A stretch of DNA of 64,000 bases, taken from Pseudomonadota bacterium. Its GTDB lineage: Bacteria; Pseudomonadota; Alphaproteobacteria; Rhodobacterales; Rhodobacteraceae. Position 1 is the first letter of the stretch; every line of letters begins with the position of its first letter. A model generated the notes under the pieces. That model was not told where the DNA came from and did no database searches. It saw only the letters and a list, made by a program, of their open reading frames with translations. The position numbers were made by a program, and so were the translations under genes. Where the stretch lies: positions 62,001 through 126,000 of the forward strand of contig JBCAYL010000004.1 of the NCBI GenBank assembly GCA_038533575.1. Direction: 5' to 3'. Below are positions 1 to 8,645 of this stretch, in pieces.

Positions 1-273
1 AAAGCGCGTCACGAGGCCGAGCCGCCCCGCGGAGACGAGCACTATACGATGGCCAATGTGGCCTGGCGCATGGTGATCGAGCTGGTGGCGGGCATCGTCG
101 TCGGTTTCGGGATTGGGATCGGGCTGGACAGCCTCTTCGGCACTACGCCGATCTTCCTTATCCTGTTCATATTGTTTGGCCTTGCGGCGGGCATCAACGT
201 GATGATGCGCACTGCCAAGGAGGTCCAGGAGAAGCAGGCGGCCGAGGCTGCCAAGGAGAACGCGGATGGCTGA
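1..273 (+). CDS. atpI: ATP synthase protein I (AtpI), 5' end cut by window edge
   Basis: Small membrane protein encoded at the head of F0 operons, thought to help assemble the c-ring. The open frame runs to base 1 with no start, so the N-terminus lies outside; the ATG at 49 is internal, because the codons before it continue a charged family-typical N-terminus ([15 protein letters not shown]). Two hydrophobic segments follow, one around [17 protein letters not shown] and one around [14 protein letters not shown], then a charged tail. It overlaps atpB by 8 bp, which indicates coupling. Identification rests on the two-helix layout and on position. Confidence 0.85.
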   Translation, partial: KARHEAEPPRGDEHYTMANVAWRMVIELVAGIVVGFGIGIGLDSLFGTTPIFLILFILFGLAAGINVMMRTAKEVQEKQAAEAAKENADG

Positions 274-1024
274 CGGCACGGAGGGCGGTGGTCTCTCGAT
301 CAAGCCCATGGATCAGTTCGAGGTGAAGTCGCTCTTCGGCGCGGGCGACGGTGGCATCGGCATGTTCACCATCACCAACGTCACGCTCTGGATGGCGCTG
401 GCGGTGGTGGCGACGGTGCTGACCTTCGTGGTGGCCACGCGGGGCCGCGCCGTGATCCCGAGCCGCGCACAGTCTGTCGCCGAGCTCTTTTACGGCTTCG
501 TGCACAACATGGTCGTCGATGTGGCGGGCAAGGACGCTGTGAAGTTCTTTCCCTACATCATGACGCTCTTCGTTTTCATCTTCTTCGCGAACTTCCTCGG
601 GCTCATCCCGATGAGCTTCACGACCACCTCGCACATCGCGGTCACGGCCGTCCTCGCGCTCGGCGTCTTTCTGACGGTCACCATCGTGGGCTTCGTCAAG
701 AATGGCGCGGGCTTTCTCAGCCTCTTCTGGGTCTCGGCCGCACCGCTGCCGCTGCGCCCGGTGCTCGCGATCATCGAGATCATCTCTTACTTCGTGCGCC
801 CGGTGAGCCACTCCATTCGTTTGGCCGGCAACATGATGGCCGGTCACGCGGTCCTGAAGGTGTTCGCGGGCTTTGCCGCGGCGGGCATCGCATTCGCACC
901 GGTTTCAGTGATCGCCGTGACGGCGGTCTACGGGCTCGAGGTGCTGGTATCGGCCATCCAGGCCTACGTCTTCACCATTCTCACCTGCGTGTATCTCAAG
1001 GACGCACTGCACCCGCATCACTAA
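266..1024 (+). CDS. atpB: F0 ATP synthase subunit a
   Basis: Subunit a (252 aa) forms the two proton half-channels against the c-ring in the inner membrane. The sequence has five to six hydrophobic helices and, near residue 190, the [14 protein letters not shown] segment that carries the essential arginine and the asparagine of the channel. The ATG overlaps the end of atpI (gcggATGgcTGA), so translation is probably coupled. Length is normal for alphaproteobacteria. Downstream, an 80-bp gap with a stem-loop precedes atpE. Confidence 0.97.
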   Translation: MADGTEGGGLSIKPMDQFEVKSLFGAGDGGIGMFTITNVTLWMALAVVATVLTFVVATRGRAVIPSRAQSVAELFYGFVHNMVVDVAGKDAVKFFPYIMTLFVFIFFANFLGLIPMSFTTTSHIAVTAVLALGVFLTVTIVGFVKNGAGFLSLFWVSAAPLPLRPVLAIIEIISYFVRPVSHSIRLAGNMMAGHAVLKVFAGFAAAGIAFAPVSVIAVTAVYGLEVLVSAIQAYVFTILTCVYLKDALHPHH

Positions 1025-1029
1025 GGTTC

Positions 1030-1048
1030 GGTGCGCGGCTCGCGCACC
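1030..1048 (+). other. Stem-loop between atpB and atpE
   Basis: Perfect 7-bp inverted repeat GGTGCGC / GCGCACC with a 5-base loop, starting six bases after the atpB stop. There is no T tract, so it is unlikely to terminate. It may mark an mRNA processing or stability boundary ahead of atpE; see the matching stem-loop after atpE at 1361-1389. Confidence 0.5.
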
Positions 1049-1104
1049 CTACGATTAACGGCGGACAGCCCGCCAAGGACTTCCAAGCTCAAGGAGATAA
1101 GGAC

Positions 1105-1341
1105 ATGGAAGGCGATATCGCACAAATGGGTCAATTCATCGGCGCAGGCCTCGCAGCCATCGGCTCGGGCGCAGCTGCCATCGGTGTGGGCCACGTGGCC
1201 GGCAACTTCCTCGCCGGCGCCCTGCGCAACCCGTCCGCCGCCGGCGGCCAGACCGCAACGCTCTTCATCGGCATCGCATTCGCAGAAGCGCTCGGGATCT
1301 TCTCGTTCCTCGTCGCTCTGCTCCTGATGTTCGCCGTCTGA
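1105..1341 (+). CDS. atpE: F0 ATP synthase subunit c
   Basis: The 78-aa proteolipid forms the rotating c-ring. Two hydrophobic helices are joined by a polar loop containing R41-N42-P43, and the proton-carrying carboxylate is E61 in FAEALG. The ATG is preceded by a strong AAGGAG Shine-Dalgarno with good spacing, as expected for the most highly translated F0 gene. The gene sits between two stem-loops (1030-1048 and 1361-1389), unlike its tightly packed neighbours. Confidence 0.97.
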   Translation: MEGDIAQMGQFIGAGLAAIGSGAAAIGVGHVAGNFLAGALRNPSAAGGQTATLFIGIAFAEALGIFSFLVALLLMFAV

Positions 1342-1360
1342 TACTCCGTCCTTTGAGCTG

Positions 1361-1389
1361 CCCCGGCCCCTCGATGTAGGGTGTCGGGG
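1361..1389 (+). other. Stem-loop between atpE and the b' gene
   Basis: The segment starting ccccggcccct pairs with gggtgtcgggg across a 7-base loop, giving an 11-pair stem with one mismatch and two G-T wobbles. It begins 20 bases after the atpE stop and ends shortly before the b' ribosome site. No T run follows. It could protect the 3' end of an atpE transcript or reduce read-through. Confidence 0.45.
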
Positions 1390-1415
1390 TGACCTCATCC
1401 TGCTAGGAGGACAGC

Positions 1416-1946
1416 ATGGCTGACGAAGCCACCGCGGCAGAGGGCGCAGCAAGCAGCCCGGGCATGCCGCAACTCGATTTCTCGACGTTCCCGAACCAGA
1501 TCCTTTGGCTCGTGGTGACGCTCGTCGTGATCTACTTCATCCTGGCGCGCGTGGCGTTGCCGCGGATCGGGGGCGTCTTGGCCGAACGTGCCGGGACGAT
1601 CACCAACGACATCGCCGCGGCGGAGGAGTTGAAATCCCGCGCCGCCGACGCCGAAGAGGCCTACAACAAGGCCCTCGCCGATGCGCGCTCGGAAGCGCAG
1701 AAGATCGCCGCCAAGACCAAGGCAGACATTCAGGCGCAGCTCGATAAGGAGCTCGAGAAGGCCGATGCCGAGATCGCGGCCCGCACGGCGGAAAGCGAGA
1801 AGGCCATCGCCGCCATCCGTGAAAGCGCCGTTGAGAGCATCGCCGAGGTTGCACGCGACACCGCGGGCGAGATCGTCTCGGCCCTGGGCGGCAAGGCCGA
1901 CGAGAAGGCCGTGAGCGCTGCTATCGACGACCGGATGAAAGGATAA
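1416..1946 (+). CDS. atpX: F0 ATP synthase subunit b' (second b-type stalk subunit)
   Basis: Phototrophic and many other alphaproteobacteria have two b-type subunits forming a heterodimeric peripheral stalk. This 176-aa protein has a short polar N-terminus, one transmembrane helix (residues about 27-45, [15 protein letters not shown]), then a long alanine- and glutamate-rich coiled coil reaching toward F1. The start is supported by TAGGAGGAC 6-7 bases upstream. The next gene, the b subunit, begins only four bases after the stop. The family is also called atpG or atpF' in different genomes. Confidence 0.93.
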   Translation: MADEATAAEGAASSPGMPQLDFSTFPNQILWLVVTLVVIYFILARVALPRIGGVLAERAGTITNDIAAAEELKSRAADAEEAYNKALADARSEAQKIAAKTKADIQAQLDKELEKADAEIAARTAESEKAIAAIRESAVESIAEVARDTAGEIVSALGGKADEKAVSAAIDDRMKG

Positions 1947-1950
1947 AGCC

Positions 1951-2526
1951 ATGCGCAAGCTTCTGATCCTCGCCGCCATGGTCGCTGCGAGCCCGGCCCT
2001 CGCCTATTCGGAGAAGAACCCCTTCACCGCCCGGTTCTGGTCTCTCGGGAACAGTGACTTCGTCGTCGCGATCTCGTTCTTCGTCTTTATCGGCGTTCTC
2101 GTCTACTTCGGCGTGCCGAAGCTCCTGATGAAGATGCTCGATGACCGCGCCGCGGGCATCAAGTCCGAGCTCGACGAGGCCCGCGCGCTCCGCGAGGAGG
2201 CGCAGGCGCTGCTCGCATCCTATGAGCGCAAGCAGAAAGATGTGCAGAACCAGGCCGATGACATCGTCGCCAATGCGCGCGAGGAGGCCGAAGCGGCCGC
2301 AGAGCAGGCCAAGGCCGACATCTCGCGTTCCGTGGAGCGGCGCCTCGCCGCCGCTGAAGAGCAGATCGCCTCTGCCGAGGCCGCAGCCGTGAAAGAGGTC
2401 CGGGACCGCGCCATCGCTGTCGCCGTCGCTGCCGCGGGCGACATCATGGCCAAGGGGCTCTCTGCCGCCGAGGCCAACAAGTTCATCGACGCAGGCATCG
2501 CGGAGGTGGAGGCGAAGCTCCACTGA
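1951..2526 (+). CDS. atpF: F0 ATP synthase subunit b
   Basis: Second peripheral-stalk subunit (191 aa). A signal-like hydrophobic N-terminus (MRKLLILAAMVAASPALA) is followed by the membrane helix at about residues 30-50 (FVVAISFFVFIGVLVYFG), then an extended charged coiled coil. The N-terminal signal-like stretch recurs in roseobacter b subunits. It is the last gene of the F0 operon; a strong intrinsic terminator begins 20 bp downstream. The F1 genes are not nearby, in keeping with the split F0/F1 operons of this group. Confidence 0.94.
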   Translation: MRKLLILAAMVAASPALAYSEKNPFTARFWSLGNSDFVVAISFFVFIGVLVYFGVPKLLMKMLDDRAAGIKSELDEARALREEAQALLASYERKQKDVQNQADDIVANAREEAEAAAEQAKADISRSVERRLAAAEEQIASAEAAAVKEVRDRAIAVAVAAAGDIMAKGLSAAEANKFIDAGIAEVEAKLH

Positions 2527-2545
2527 GCGCGCTGAGCATGAATTC

Positions 2546-2586
2546 AAAAGGCCCTTCCTCGCGCCGCGGGGGAGGGCCTTTCTTTT
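2546..2586 (+). terminator. Rho-independent terminator of the atp F0 operon
   Basis: AAAAGGCCCTtCC pairs with GGAGGGCCTTT around a GC-rich loop, then TCTTTT follows. The complementary A-rich left flank could let it serve the convergent gntR gene as well. Confidence 0.85.
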
Positions 2587-2598
2587 GTGCGGGGGGCG

Positions 2599-3366
2599 TC
2601 AGCGCGTCTTTTCGTGCTCGAGCCGCTGGCGCGCGATGGTCTCGTGGCGGAGTGCCAGCCGGTGATCGCGCAGGCAGCTTTCGACATAGGCGAGGTGGTC
2701 TTCGACCGCTTTCCGCGCCCGGGCTGCATCACGCTCCTGCAGTGCCGCGTTGATGGCGCGGTGCTGGGTGAGAAGCTTCGTGCGCGTGGTGCGCTGGGCG
2801 AACATGATCTTCCGGTTGTAAAACACCCCTTCGCGGAGCAGCCCGAACATGGAGCGCATCATGTGCAGCATGACGGTGTTGTGCGAAGCCTCGATGATCG
2901 CGAGGTGGAACTCGGCATCGAGCGCCGCCTCGTCCGCGCCGCTGCGCTTCTTGTGCGCGACTTCCATCTTGTCCATGACCTCCGCGATCACGGCGAGGTC
3001 CGTTTCCGAGGCGCGGCGGGCCGCGCGTTCGGCAGCCAGCCCCTCGAGATCACGGCGGAAGGACAGGTAGTCGAAGACAGCCTCGTCGTGGCGCTCGAAG
3101 AGGCGCACGAGGGCGGGAGAGAAAGCGGGCGTGAGGACGTCGGCGACAAAGACCCCGGCCCCCGCGCGGCTCTCCACGAGCCCGTCCTCCGCGAGGCTCG
3201 CGATGGCCTCCCGGAGCGACGGCCGCGAAACCCCCAGCCTGTCGGCAAGGTCGCGCTCCGCCGGAAGCCGCTCTCCCGGCCGCAGGATGCCGCGCAGGAT
3301 CAAGAGCTCGATCTGCGTGACAACGGCGGCGCTCAGGCGCTCGGACTGGATCTTTTCGAAAGGCAT
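2599..3366 (-). CDS. GntR-family regulator, FadR subfamily (FCD domain)
   Basis: 255-aa DNA-binding repressor or activator of the FadR/PdhR/LldR kind. Residues about 10-75 form the winged helix with the hallmark LPAERDLADRLGVSRPSLRE helix-turn-helix. The remaining helical FCD domain holds metal-ligand type residues (DAEFHLAIIEASHN and a later QHRAI) typical of regulators sensing small carboxylic acids. No metabolic operon is adjacent, since the neighbours are the convergent atp genes and an OmpA-like gene, so the target and ligand cannot be read from context. Confidence 0.88.
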   Translation of the reverse strand: MPFEKIQSERLSAAVVTQIELLILRGILRPGERLPAERDLADRLGVSRPSLREAIASLAEDGLVESRAGAGVFVADVLTPAFSPALVRLFERHDEAVFDYLSFRRDLEGLAAERAARRASETDLAVIAEVMDKMEVAHKKRSGADEAALDAEFHLAIIEASHNTVMLHMMRSMFGLLREGVFYNRKIMFAQRTTRTKLLTQHRAINAALQERDAARARKAVEDHLAYVESCLRDHRLALRHETIARQRLEHEKTR

Positions 3367-3415
3367 GGCGTCACTCCGGCGCCGAGTATCGGACGCGGCG
3401 CCGGAGCGTGCAAGT

Positions 3416-4069
3416 TCACGCGGTCGGGTTGATGACGATATCGACCCGGCGGTTCTGCCGCTTGCCCTCGGGCGTGAGGTTGTCGGCGATGGGCTGGCTT
3501 TCGCCGCGACCCAGCGAGTTGATCCGGAAGCCCGCCACGCCGTTCTGCTGGAGGATACCGGCCACGGAGGCCGCGCGGCGCTCCGAAAGGGCCTGGTTGA
3601 ACTCGGCGGTGCCGTCGCTGTCGGTGTGGCCGATGACGGTCACGGTGCTGTCGGGGAAGCGCTGGAGGTTGGCCGCGAGGCTGCGGATGTCTCCCTGCAG
3701 ATCCGGGCGCAGCGTGGCGCTGCCGCTGTCGAAGAGAATGTCCTGGGGCATGCGCACGATGAGCTGGTTGCCCTGGCGGATCACCACGACCTGACCGGAG
3801 AGCTGCTGCCTGAGAGCGGCCTCCTGTCTGTCCACCTGCTGGCCGATGACAGCGCCCGCGCCCGCGCCAACGGCGGCCCCGATGATCGCGCCGCGCGCCT
3901 CGTTGTCGGAGGTCGCCGCGCCGAGGATGGCGCCGGTCACGGCGCCGGCGAGCGCGCCCTGCTGCGTGCGGTTCTGATCGGGGGCGGCGGGGTCGAAGGT
4001 GGCCGGGTCTGTGCAGGCCGCCAGCGCAGTGAGCGAAAGGGCGGCGATGAACATGGGTGCTTTTGGCAT
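3416..4069 (-). CDS. OmpA-family lipoprotein with glycine-zipper segment
   Basis: 217-aa cell-envelope protein. The start at 4069 gives a lipoprotein signal MPKAPMFIAALSLTALAAC with lipobox ending at C19; upstream extensions of the frame are not signal-like. A glycine-rich region (GALAGAVTGAILGAATS and GAAVGAGAGAVIG) resembles glycine-zipper domains. The C-terminal ~110 residues form an OmpA peptidoglycan-binding domain (ILFDSGSATLRPD, IGHTDSDGTAEFNQALSERRA, and NRRVDI near the end). It likely tethers outer membrane to peptidoglycan, as in YiaD/PAL-like proteins. Confidence 0.9.
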   Translation of the reverse strand: MPKAPMFIAALSLTALAACTDPATFDPAAPDQNRTQQGALAGAVTGAILGAATSDNEARGAIIGAAVGAGAGAVIGQQVDRQEAALRQQLSGQVVVIRQGNQLIVRMPQDILFDSGSATLRPDLQGDIRSLAANLQRFPDSTVTVIGHTDSDGTAEFNQALSERRAASVAGILQQNGVAGFRINSLGRGESQPIADNLTPEGKRQNRRVDIVINPTA

Positions 4070-4185
4070 GGAGGGTCTCTTTGATGGACAAATGCGTGCC
4101 GAGGCCGGGGCCTGACTCGCCCCGTTATGTGGAGGAGAGCCCGCGTTATGCAATAACAAGCTCCTCTTAGCCCGTCGGAGCACGA

Positions 4186-5061
4186 TCAGGCGGCGGTTTC
4201 CTGCGCCTCGGACCTTGCCGCCTCGTAGGCGAGAATCGTGCGCTTCACCGGCAGACCCCAATGATATCCGCCCAGCCCGCCGGATTTGCGCAGCGCCCGG
4301 TGGCAGGGGATGAGGTAGCTGATCGGATTGCGCCCCACGGCGGTGCCCACGGCGCGGGTGGCCTTGGGCGCGCCCACGGCCTGCGCGATCTCGCTGTAGG
4401 TCGTGACCTGTCCGGAGGGGATGCGCATGAGCGCTTCCCAGACCTTGATCTGAAGCGGGCGCCCCACGAGGAGAAGACGCGCCTCGCGCCCGGCCCCGGC
4501 GGCGCCCGTCCCGAAGGCCGCGGCAATGTCGGCCGCGAGAACATCCGGCGCCTCAATATAGCGCGCCTCGGGCCAGCGGCTCCGCATGTCGGCCATGGCC
4601 TCCGCGCGCCCGCATTCCTCCGCGAAAGCGAGACCGCAGAGGCCGCGCTCCGTCCCCATGGCCAGCGCGTCGCCGAAGGGCGTGTCGAACCAGCCATAGG
4701 AAATGACCTGTGCGGCGCCCCCGCGGGCGAAGTCGCCGGGGCTCATCGCCTCCCAACGCAGGAATAGATCGTGGAGCCGGGACGTCCCCGAGAGCCCCAC
4801 GGCATGGGCCGTCTCAAGCGTGGTGAACCGTTCTTTCAGAAGCGATTTGGCGTGGCCCAGCGTCAGGTATTGCTGGAAGCGCTTGGGCGAGACGCCGGCC
4901 CAGGCGGTGAACGTGCGCTGGAAGTGCTCGGGCGAGAGCCCGGCCTCGCGGGCCAGCGCCTCGAGCTTGATCGGGGCATCGGCAGCATCGATGGCCGAGA
5001 TTGCGCGACCGATGATGTGGTAGTGATAGCTGTGGTCCATGGTGGGGCTCGCATCTGTCAT
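4186..5061 (-). CDS. Ada-like AraC domain fused to O6-methylguanine-DNA methyltransferase
   Basis: 291-aa DNA repair protein. Residues about 15-110 form an AraC-type double helix-turn-helix, and residues about 120-285 form the methyltransferase with its suicide cysteine C253 in IPCHRAL and the RAVGTAVGRNP DNA-binding helix. It lacks the N-terminal zinc domain of E. coli Ada (methylphosphotriester sensor), so it should repair O6-methylguanine but cannot be switched on by the classical Cys38 route. MTDASPTMDH at the start leaves an alternative ATG seven codons in. It is divergent from the MipA-like gene. Confidence 0.9.
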   Translation of the reverse strand: MTDASPTMDHSYHYHIIGRAISAIDAADAPIKLEALAREAGLSPEHFQRTFTAWAGVSPKRFQQYLTLGHAKSLLKERFTTLETAHAVGLSGTSRLHDLFLRWEAMSPGDFARGGAAQVISYGWFDTPFGDALAMGTERGLCGLAFAEECGRAEAMADMRSRWPEARYIEAPDVLAADIAAAFGTGAAGAGREARLLLVGRPLQIKVWEALMRIPSGQVTTYSEIAQAVGAPKATRAVGTAVGRNPISYLIPCHRALRKSGGLGGYHWGLPVKRTILAYEAARSEAQETAA

Positions 5062-5360
5062 GGCCTAGGACGCTAAGACTTGCGCAGCGCGCCTGCGACC
5101 CGATTCTTGACGAAACGGCGTGGGCGCGGAATGGGGCCACACAATGAGGTGCGCGAGCCCCCTGGGCGTAGTCCGGCCCCCGCGGAAGGGCCAAGCGCTG
5201 CGGCGCGGCATCCGCCTCGGCGGAAGAGCGCCGCATTTTCGCTAGGATCATGTCCTTTGAGCCTCAGTGGGCGGCCAAGCACGAGAACGTGCATAAGATG
5301 TGGTTTTCTTTGGCAAGAACCTATGTATGGATTTCACTACGCCGACCTGGAGCGCCGCGA
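5062..5360. other. Divergent intergenic region, ada-like / mipA-like
   Basis: 299 bp without a convincing gene. It should hold two divergent promoters. A small hairpin GCACG-agaa-CGTGC lies at 5279-5292, followed by an A/T-richer stretch (about 5291-5340) with a possible -10, TATGTA at 5322. No RNA gene recognised. Confidence 0.4.
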
Positions 5361-6113
5361 ATGACTGCCAAGACGTTTCTCTTTGCCATGGGGGCCGGAG
5401 CCCTCTGCGCTGCGAGTGCGCAAGCGGAGACGTCGCTCGCCTTCTCCTTGGGGGTCGGCGCGCAGGTGCAGCAGGATTACTTCGGCTCCGAGGATTACAG
5501 CGTGGGGCCCACGGGCTCCTTCAGCCCGCAATACCTGCGTCTCGGGACGCTGGAATTCGGGAACCAGGACCCGAATGTGGAGACCTTCGGTTTCTTTCCG
5601 CGCGGGTCCTTCCGCTTCATCGGGGAGCGCAGCGCCGACGACAATTCCGAACTCACGGGGCTCGAAGACATCGATCTGAGCGTGGAGCTCGGCGGCGGTG
5701 TGGGCTTCCGCGGCGAAGCGTTCCAGGCCTTTGCGGACCTGCGCTACGGCGTCGTGGGCCATGAAAGCCTCGTGGCGGAAGTGGGCGCGGACGCGATCCT
5801 GCGCCCGGCCAACGACGTGACCCTCACGGTGGGCCCCCGTGCTCTTTGGGGCTCGGAGGACTACGCGCAGACCTACTTTGGCGTGACGGCGGCGGAAGAA
5901 GCGGCTTCCGCCTTCACGGAGTTCGAGCCCGACAGCGGGCTTGTGAGCGCGGGCATCGAGGCCGCGATCACCTACGATTTCAATTCCGACTGGGCCCTGC
6001 GCGGCACGGCCACGTGGGACCGGTTCGTAGGCGATGCCGCCGACAGCCCCATCGTCGAGGAAGAGGATGCCTTCGGCCTTTCCGTGCAGGTGATCCGCAG
6101 CTTCGCCTTCTGA
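5361..6113 (+). CDS. MipA/OmpV-family outer membrane protein
   Basis: 250-aa predicted outer-membrane beta-barrel. The ATG at 5361 gives a signal peptide (MTAKTFLFAMGAGALCAASAQA) with an AQA cleavage site; the longer upstream frame has no such start. The mature part alternates short polar turns with strands (for example YSVGPTGSFSP, GFFPRGSFRFIG) and ends in FAF, the terminal aromatic that directs barrel insertion. MipA in E. coli scaffolds murein synthases, but most members have no known function. Confidence 0.8.
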   Translation: MTAKTFLFAMGAGALCAASAQAETSLAFSLGVGAQVQQDYFGSEDYSVGPTGSFSPQYLRLGTLEFGNQDPNVETFGFFPRGSFRFIGERSADDNSELTGLEDIDLSVELGGGVGFRGEAFQAFADLRYGVVGHESLVAEVGADAILRPANDVTLTVGPRALWGSEDYAQTYFGVTAAEEAASAFTEFEPDSGLVSAGIEAAITYDFNSDWALRGTATWDRFVGDAADSPIVEEEDAFGLSVQVIRSFAF

Positions 6114-6152
6114 TCTGGCGCGCCCGGCAACGGCGCGCTAGGTGACACGGCC

Positions 6153-6806
6153 ATGGCCAAGCCCGCAAAACAACTGAGCTATCCCGTCATGCGCGCGATC
6201 TTTGCGCGCTTCGCGGCCGCCGAGCCCGAGCCGCGCGGCGAGCTCGACCATGTGAACGCATTCACGCTCGTCGTTGCCGTCGCGCTTTCGGCGCAGGCCA
6301 CCGACAAGGGCGTCAACAAGGCCACAGCCACGCTCTTCAAGGTCGCCGACACGCCCGAAAAGATGCTCGCGCTGGGGGAAGAGGGCGTCATCGAGCACAT
6401 CAAGACGATCGGTCTTTTCCGCAACAAGGCCAAGAACGTCATCAAGCTCTCCCGGATCCTCGTGGAGGAGTATGGCGGCGAGGTCCCCAACAGCCGCGCG
6501 GCGCTCGAGAGCCTGCCCGGCGTGGGGCGCAAGACCGCCAACGTGGTGCTCAACATGTGGTGGGGCCACCCCGCGCAGGCGGTGGACACGCATATCTTCC
6601 GCGTGGGCAATCGCACGGGCATTGCGCCGGGCAAGGATGTCGTGGCCGTGGAGCGCGCCATCGAGGACAACGTTCCAGTCGACTTCCAGCGCCACGCCCA
6701 TCACTGGCTTATCCTCCATGGCCGGTATATCTGCACCGCGCGCAAACCTCGCTGCGAGGATTGCGTGATCTCGGATCTGGTGGGCTGCAAGGAGAGCTGT
6801 GCGTGA
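6153..6806 (+). CDS. nth: Endonuclease III (DNA glycosylase/AP lyase)
   Basis: 217-aa base-excision repair enzyme removing oxidised pyrimidines and cleaving AP sites. The helix-hairpin-helix LPGVGRKTANVVL holds the catalytic lysine K127, and AVDTHIFRV holds the catalytic aspartate D145. The C-terminal [4Fe-4S] loop is unusual: cysteines 194, 201 and 204 match the C-x6-C-x2-C pattern, but the fourth lies at 212 (x7 rather than x5) with V210 in the normal place, and one more cysteine is at 216. The stop overlaps the GTG of the next gene (GTGA). Confidence 0.96.
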   Translation: MAKPAKQLSYPVMRAIFARFAAAEPEPRGELDHVNAFTLVVAVALSAQATDKGVNKATATLFKVADTPEKMLALGEEGVIEHIKTIGLFRNKAKNVIKLSRILVEEYGGEVPNSRAALESLPGVGRKTANVVLNMWWGHPAQAVDTHIFRVGNRTGIAPGKDVVAVERAIEDNVPVDFQRHAHHWLILHGRYICTARKPRCEDCVISDLVGCKESCA

Positions 6807-7792
6807 CGAAGACCTATGACGTGGTGGGGATGGGCAATGCCGTCTCCGACGTGATCGCCCCGGCCTCCGACGCCTTCCTCGATCACATGGGCATCGAGAA
6901 AGGGATCATGCAACTTGTCGAGCAGGCGCGGGCGCAGGTGCTCTATGCCGCCATGGGCGAGCGCACCGAGACGCCCGGGGGCTCTGTGGCCAATACCATC
7001 GCGGGGCTCGGATCGCTTGGGTTGAAGACCGCCTTCGTGGGCCGCGTGGCCGATGACAGCCTCGGCCGGACCTACGCCACGGCCATGGCCGAGCAGGGCA
7101 CGGATTTTCCAAATGCGCCGGTGGCGGGCGCGGGACTGCCCACCTCGCATTCGATGATCTTCGTGTCGCCGGACGGCGAGCGCTCCATGAATACCTATCT
7201 CGGGATCTCAGCGGAGGTGGGGCCCGAGCACCTGCCCGACGGCGTCTTCGAGGATTGCGCCTACCTCTTCTTCGAGGGCTACCTCTTCGACAAGGATCCC
7301 GGGAAGGCCGCGTTCTACGCGGCGGCCGAGCGGACCCGGGGGGCCGGGGGCAAGGCCGGCATCACGCTCTCGGATCCGTTCTGCGTCGAGCGTCACCGCG
7401 CGGATTTCCGGACCCTCGTGGCGGGCGCGCTCGACTACGTCATCGGCAACGAGGCGGAGCTCTTGTCGCTCTACGAGGTGACGGACGTGGATGCGGCCCT
7501 CGCGGCGGCCGCGGATGATTGCGAGCTCGTGGTCTGCACGCGATCGGGGCGCGGCGTGGCGATCCAGCGGGGCGCGGAGCGCGTGGATGTGCCGGTGAAG
7601 ACGGTAACGCCGGTGGATGCCACCGGCGCGGGCGATCAGTTCGCGGCGGGCTTTCTCAACGGTCTCGTGACGGGCCAGTCGCTCGCCGCGGCGGGGCGCA
7701 TGGGCTGCGTGGCCGCCGCCGAGGTTATCAGCCATATGGGCCCCCGCCCGGAGGCCGACCTGCGCCAGCTCTTCGTCGCCCACGGGATCTGA
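6803..7792 (+). CDS. PfkB-family carbohydrate/nucleoside kinase (adenosine kinase-like)
   Basis: 329-aa ribokinase-fold kinase. The GTG start at 6803 overlaps the nth stop, so the two are co-translated. N-terminal GMGNAVSDVI, the glycine-rich GGSVANTIAGLGSLG substrate region and the C-terminal signature DATGAGDQFAAGFL with its catalytic aspartate are all present. Alphaproteobacterial proteins of this type are usually annotated adenosine kinase; the true substrate (adenosine, ribose or another sugar) is not decidable from the sequence. Confidence 0.88.
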   Translation: MTKTYDVVGMGNAVSDVIAPASDAFLDHMGIEKGIMQLVEQARAQVLYAAMGERTETPGGSVANTIAGLGSLGLKTAFVGRVADDSLGRTYATAMAEQGTDFPNAPVAGAGLPTSHSMIFVSPDGERSMNTYLGISAEVGPEHLPDGVFEDCAYLFFEGYLFDKDPGKAAFYAAAERTRGAGGKAGITLSDPFCVERHRADFRTLVAGALDYVIGNEAELLSLYEVTDVDAALAAAADDCELVVCTRSGRGVAIQRGAERVDVPVKTVTPVDATGAGDQFAAGFLNGLVTGQSLAAAGRMGCVAAAEVISHMGPRPEADLRQLFVAHGI

Positions 7793-7832
7793 CACGCGCC
7801 ATGGCGGCCCCGCGGGCCGTCGCGGTCTCCGC

Positions 7833-8546
7833 TCAGGCCGACCGCGCCGCGGGGCGGTCGATGGCGTGCCCAACCGTGCGGAGCCAGAGGGCATCGATGG
7901 CGTCGAGCGCGTCCAGATCCGGCGTGATGTGATCAAAGAACCCGGTGGGTGTCTCGTAGCCGAGCGCCGCCTCCGCGGCCTCGGCCTGTGCGGCGGGTGA
8001 AGCATCGAGGACCGGGACGGCGTCGAGGTCCCCCGGCGTGGCGCGCGGGTATGTGAGGCGAGACGGGCCCGAACTCAGGTTGAGAAGGCGGCAGCCCTGC
8101 CGCGCGGCGTGCCACTGTGCGCGGGCCGACTTGGCCTCGAGCGACCTCAGCGAGGCGTCGCGGCGCAAGGGGTCAGGGCGGCCTTGCCCGTAGAAATGGG
8201 TCTGCCCGGTGGCGGGATAGACCATGTCGCAGCCCAGCACGGCGATGATGCGCGGCCGCAAGGCGTGGAGCGCCCAGTAGGTGGCGGTGAAGGCCATGGT
8301 GGCCCCGCCGAAGAGAAAGCCCCCATGGGTGTTCTGAGCGGGAACGAAGGTGGTCTCGTCGATCAGGCGGCCTGTTGGCTGGTCGGGCTTTTTGTCCTCG
8401 GGGAAGTCCCGCGGGAACACGAGGTCATCCCAATCCGCGCGCACGCGCCAGGCATTGTTGATCGCGACAACCCTTTCCCACGGAGTGCGAGGCCAGGCCC
8501 GGGCGGAGAGCGCGCTCGGCCCGGAGCCGAGGAGGAGAACGATCAT
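7833..8546 (-). CDS. Putative glycosyltransferase-like protein (GT42/DUF115-like), uncertain
   Basis: 237 aa, no signal peptide or membrane helix. It begins MIVLLLGSGPSALSARAW, resembling the nucleotide-binding GxGPS start of sialyltransferase-like (GT42) and DUF115/MptE-like proteins. INNAWRVR, GCDMVYPATGQTHFYGQG and a C-terminal acidic part follow; the GCDM..HFYG pattern recurs in those families. The start at 8546 was chosen because the longer upstream frame runs into a repeated intergenic sequence. Just upstream lies the sulfotransferase on the same strand, suggesting a shared role in glycan modification. The family match is by eye only. Confidence 0.55.
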   Translation of the reverse strand: MIVLLLGSGPSALSARAWPRTPWERVVAINNAWRVRADWDDLVFPRDFPEDKKPDQPTGRLIDETTFVPAQNTHGGFLFGGATMAFTATYWALHALRPRIIAVLGCDMVYPATGQTHFYGQGRPDPLRRDASLRSLEAKSARAQWHAARQGCRLLNLSSGPSRLTYPRATPGDLDAVPVLDASPAAQAEAAEAALGYETPTGFFDHITPDLDALDAIDALWLRTVGHAIDRPAARSA

Positions 8547-8645
8547 GGCCGCGCCTTTCGTGAGCAGCGCCCTTGATAAAACGGCGGGCAGGGCACGACA
8601 AGCGCAGGCAGACGGGGACGTGCGCGACAGTCGGCGTGATCCGTG

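Noticed and set aside
7793-7832. CGGCCC-cgc-GGGCCG hairpin between the kinase and the next convergent gene
   Set aside because: GC-rich hairpins are frequent by chance at this base composition and there is no T tract.
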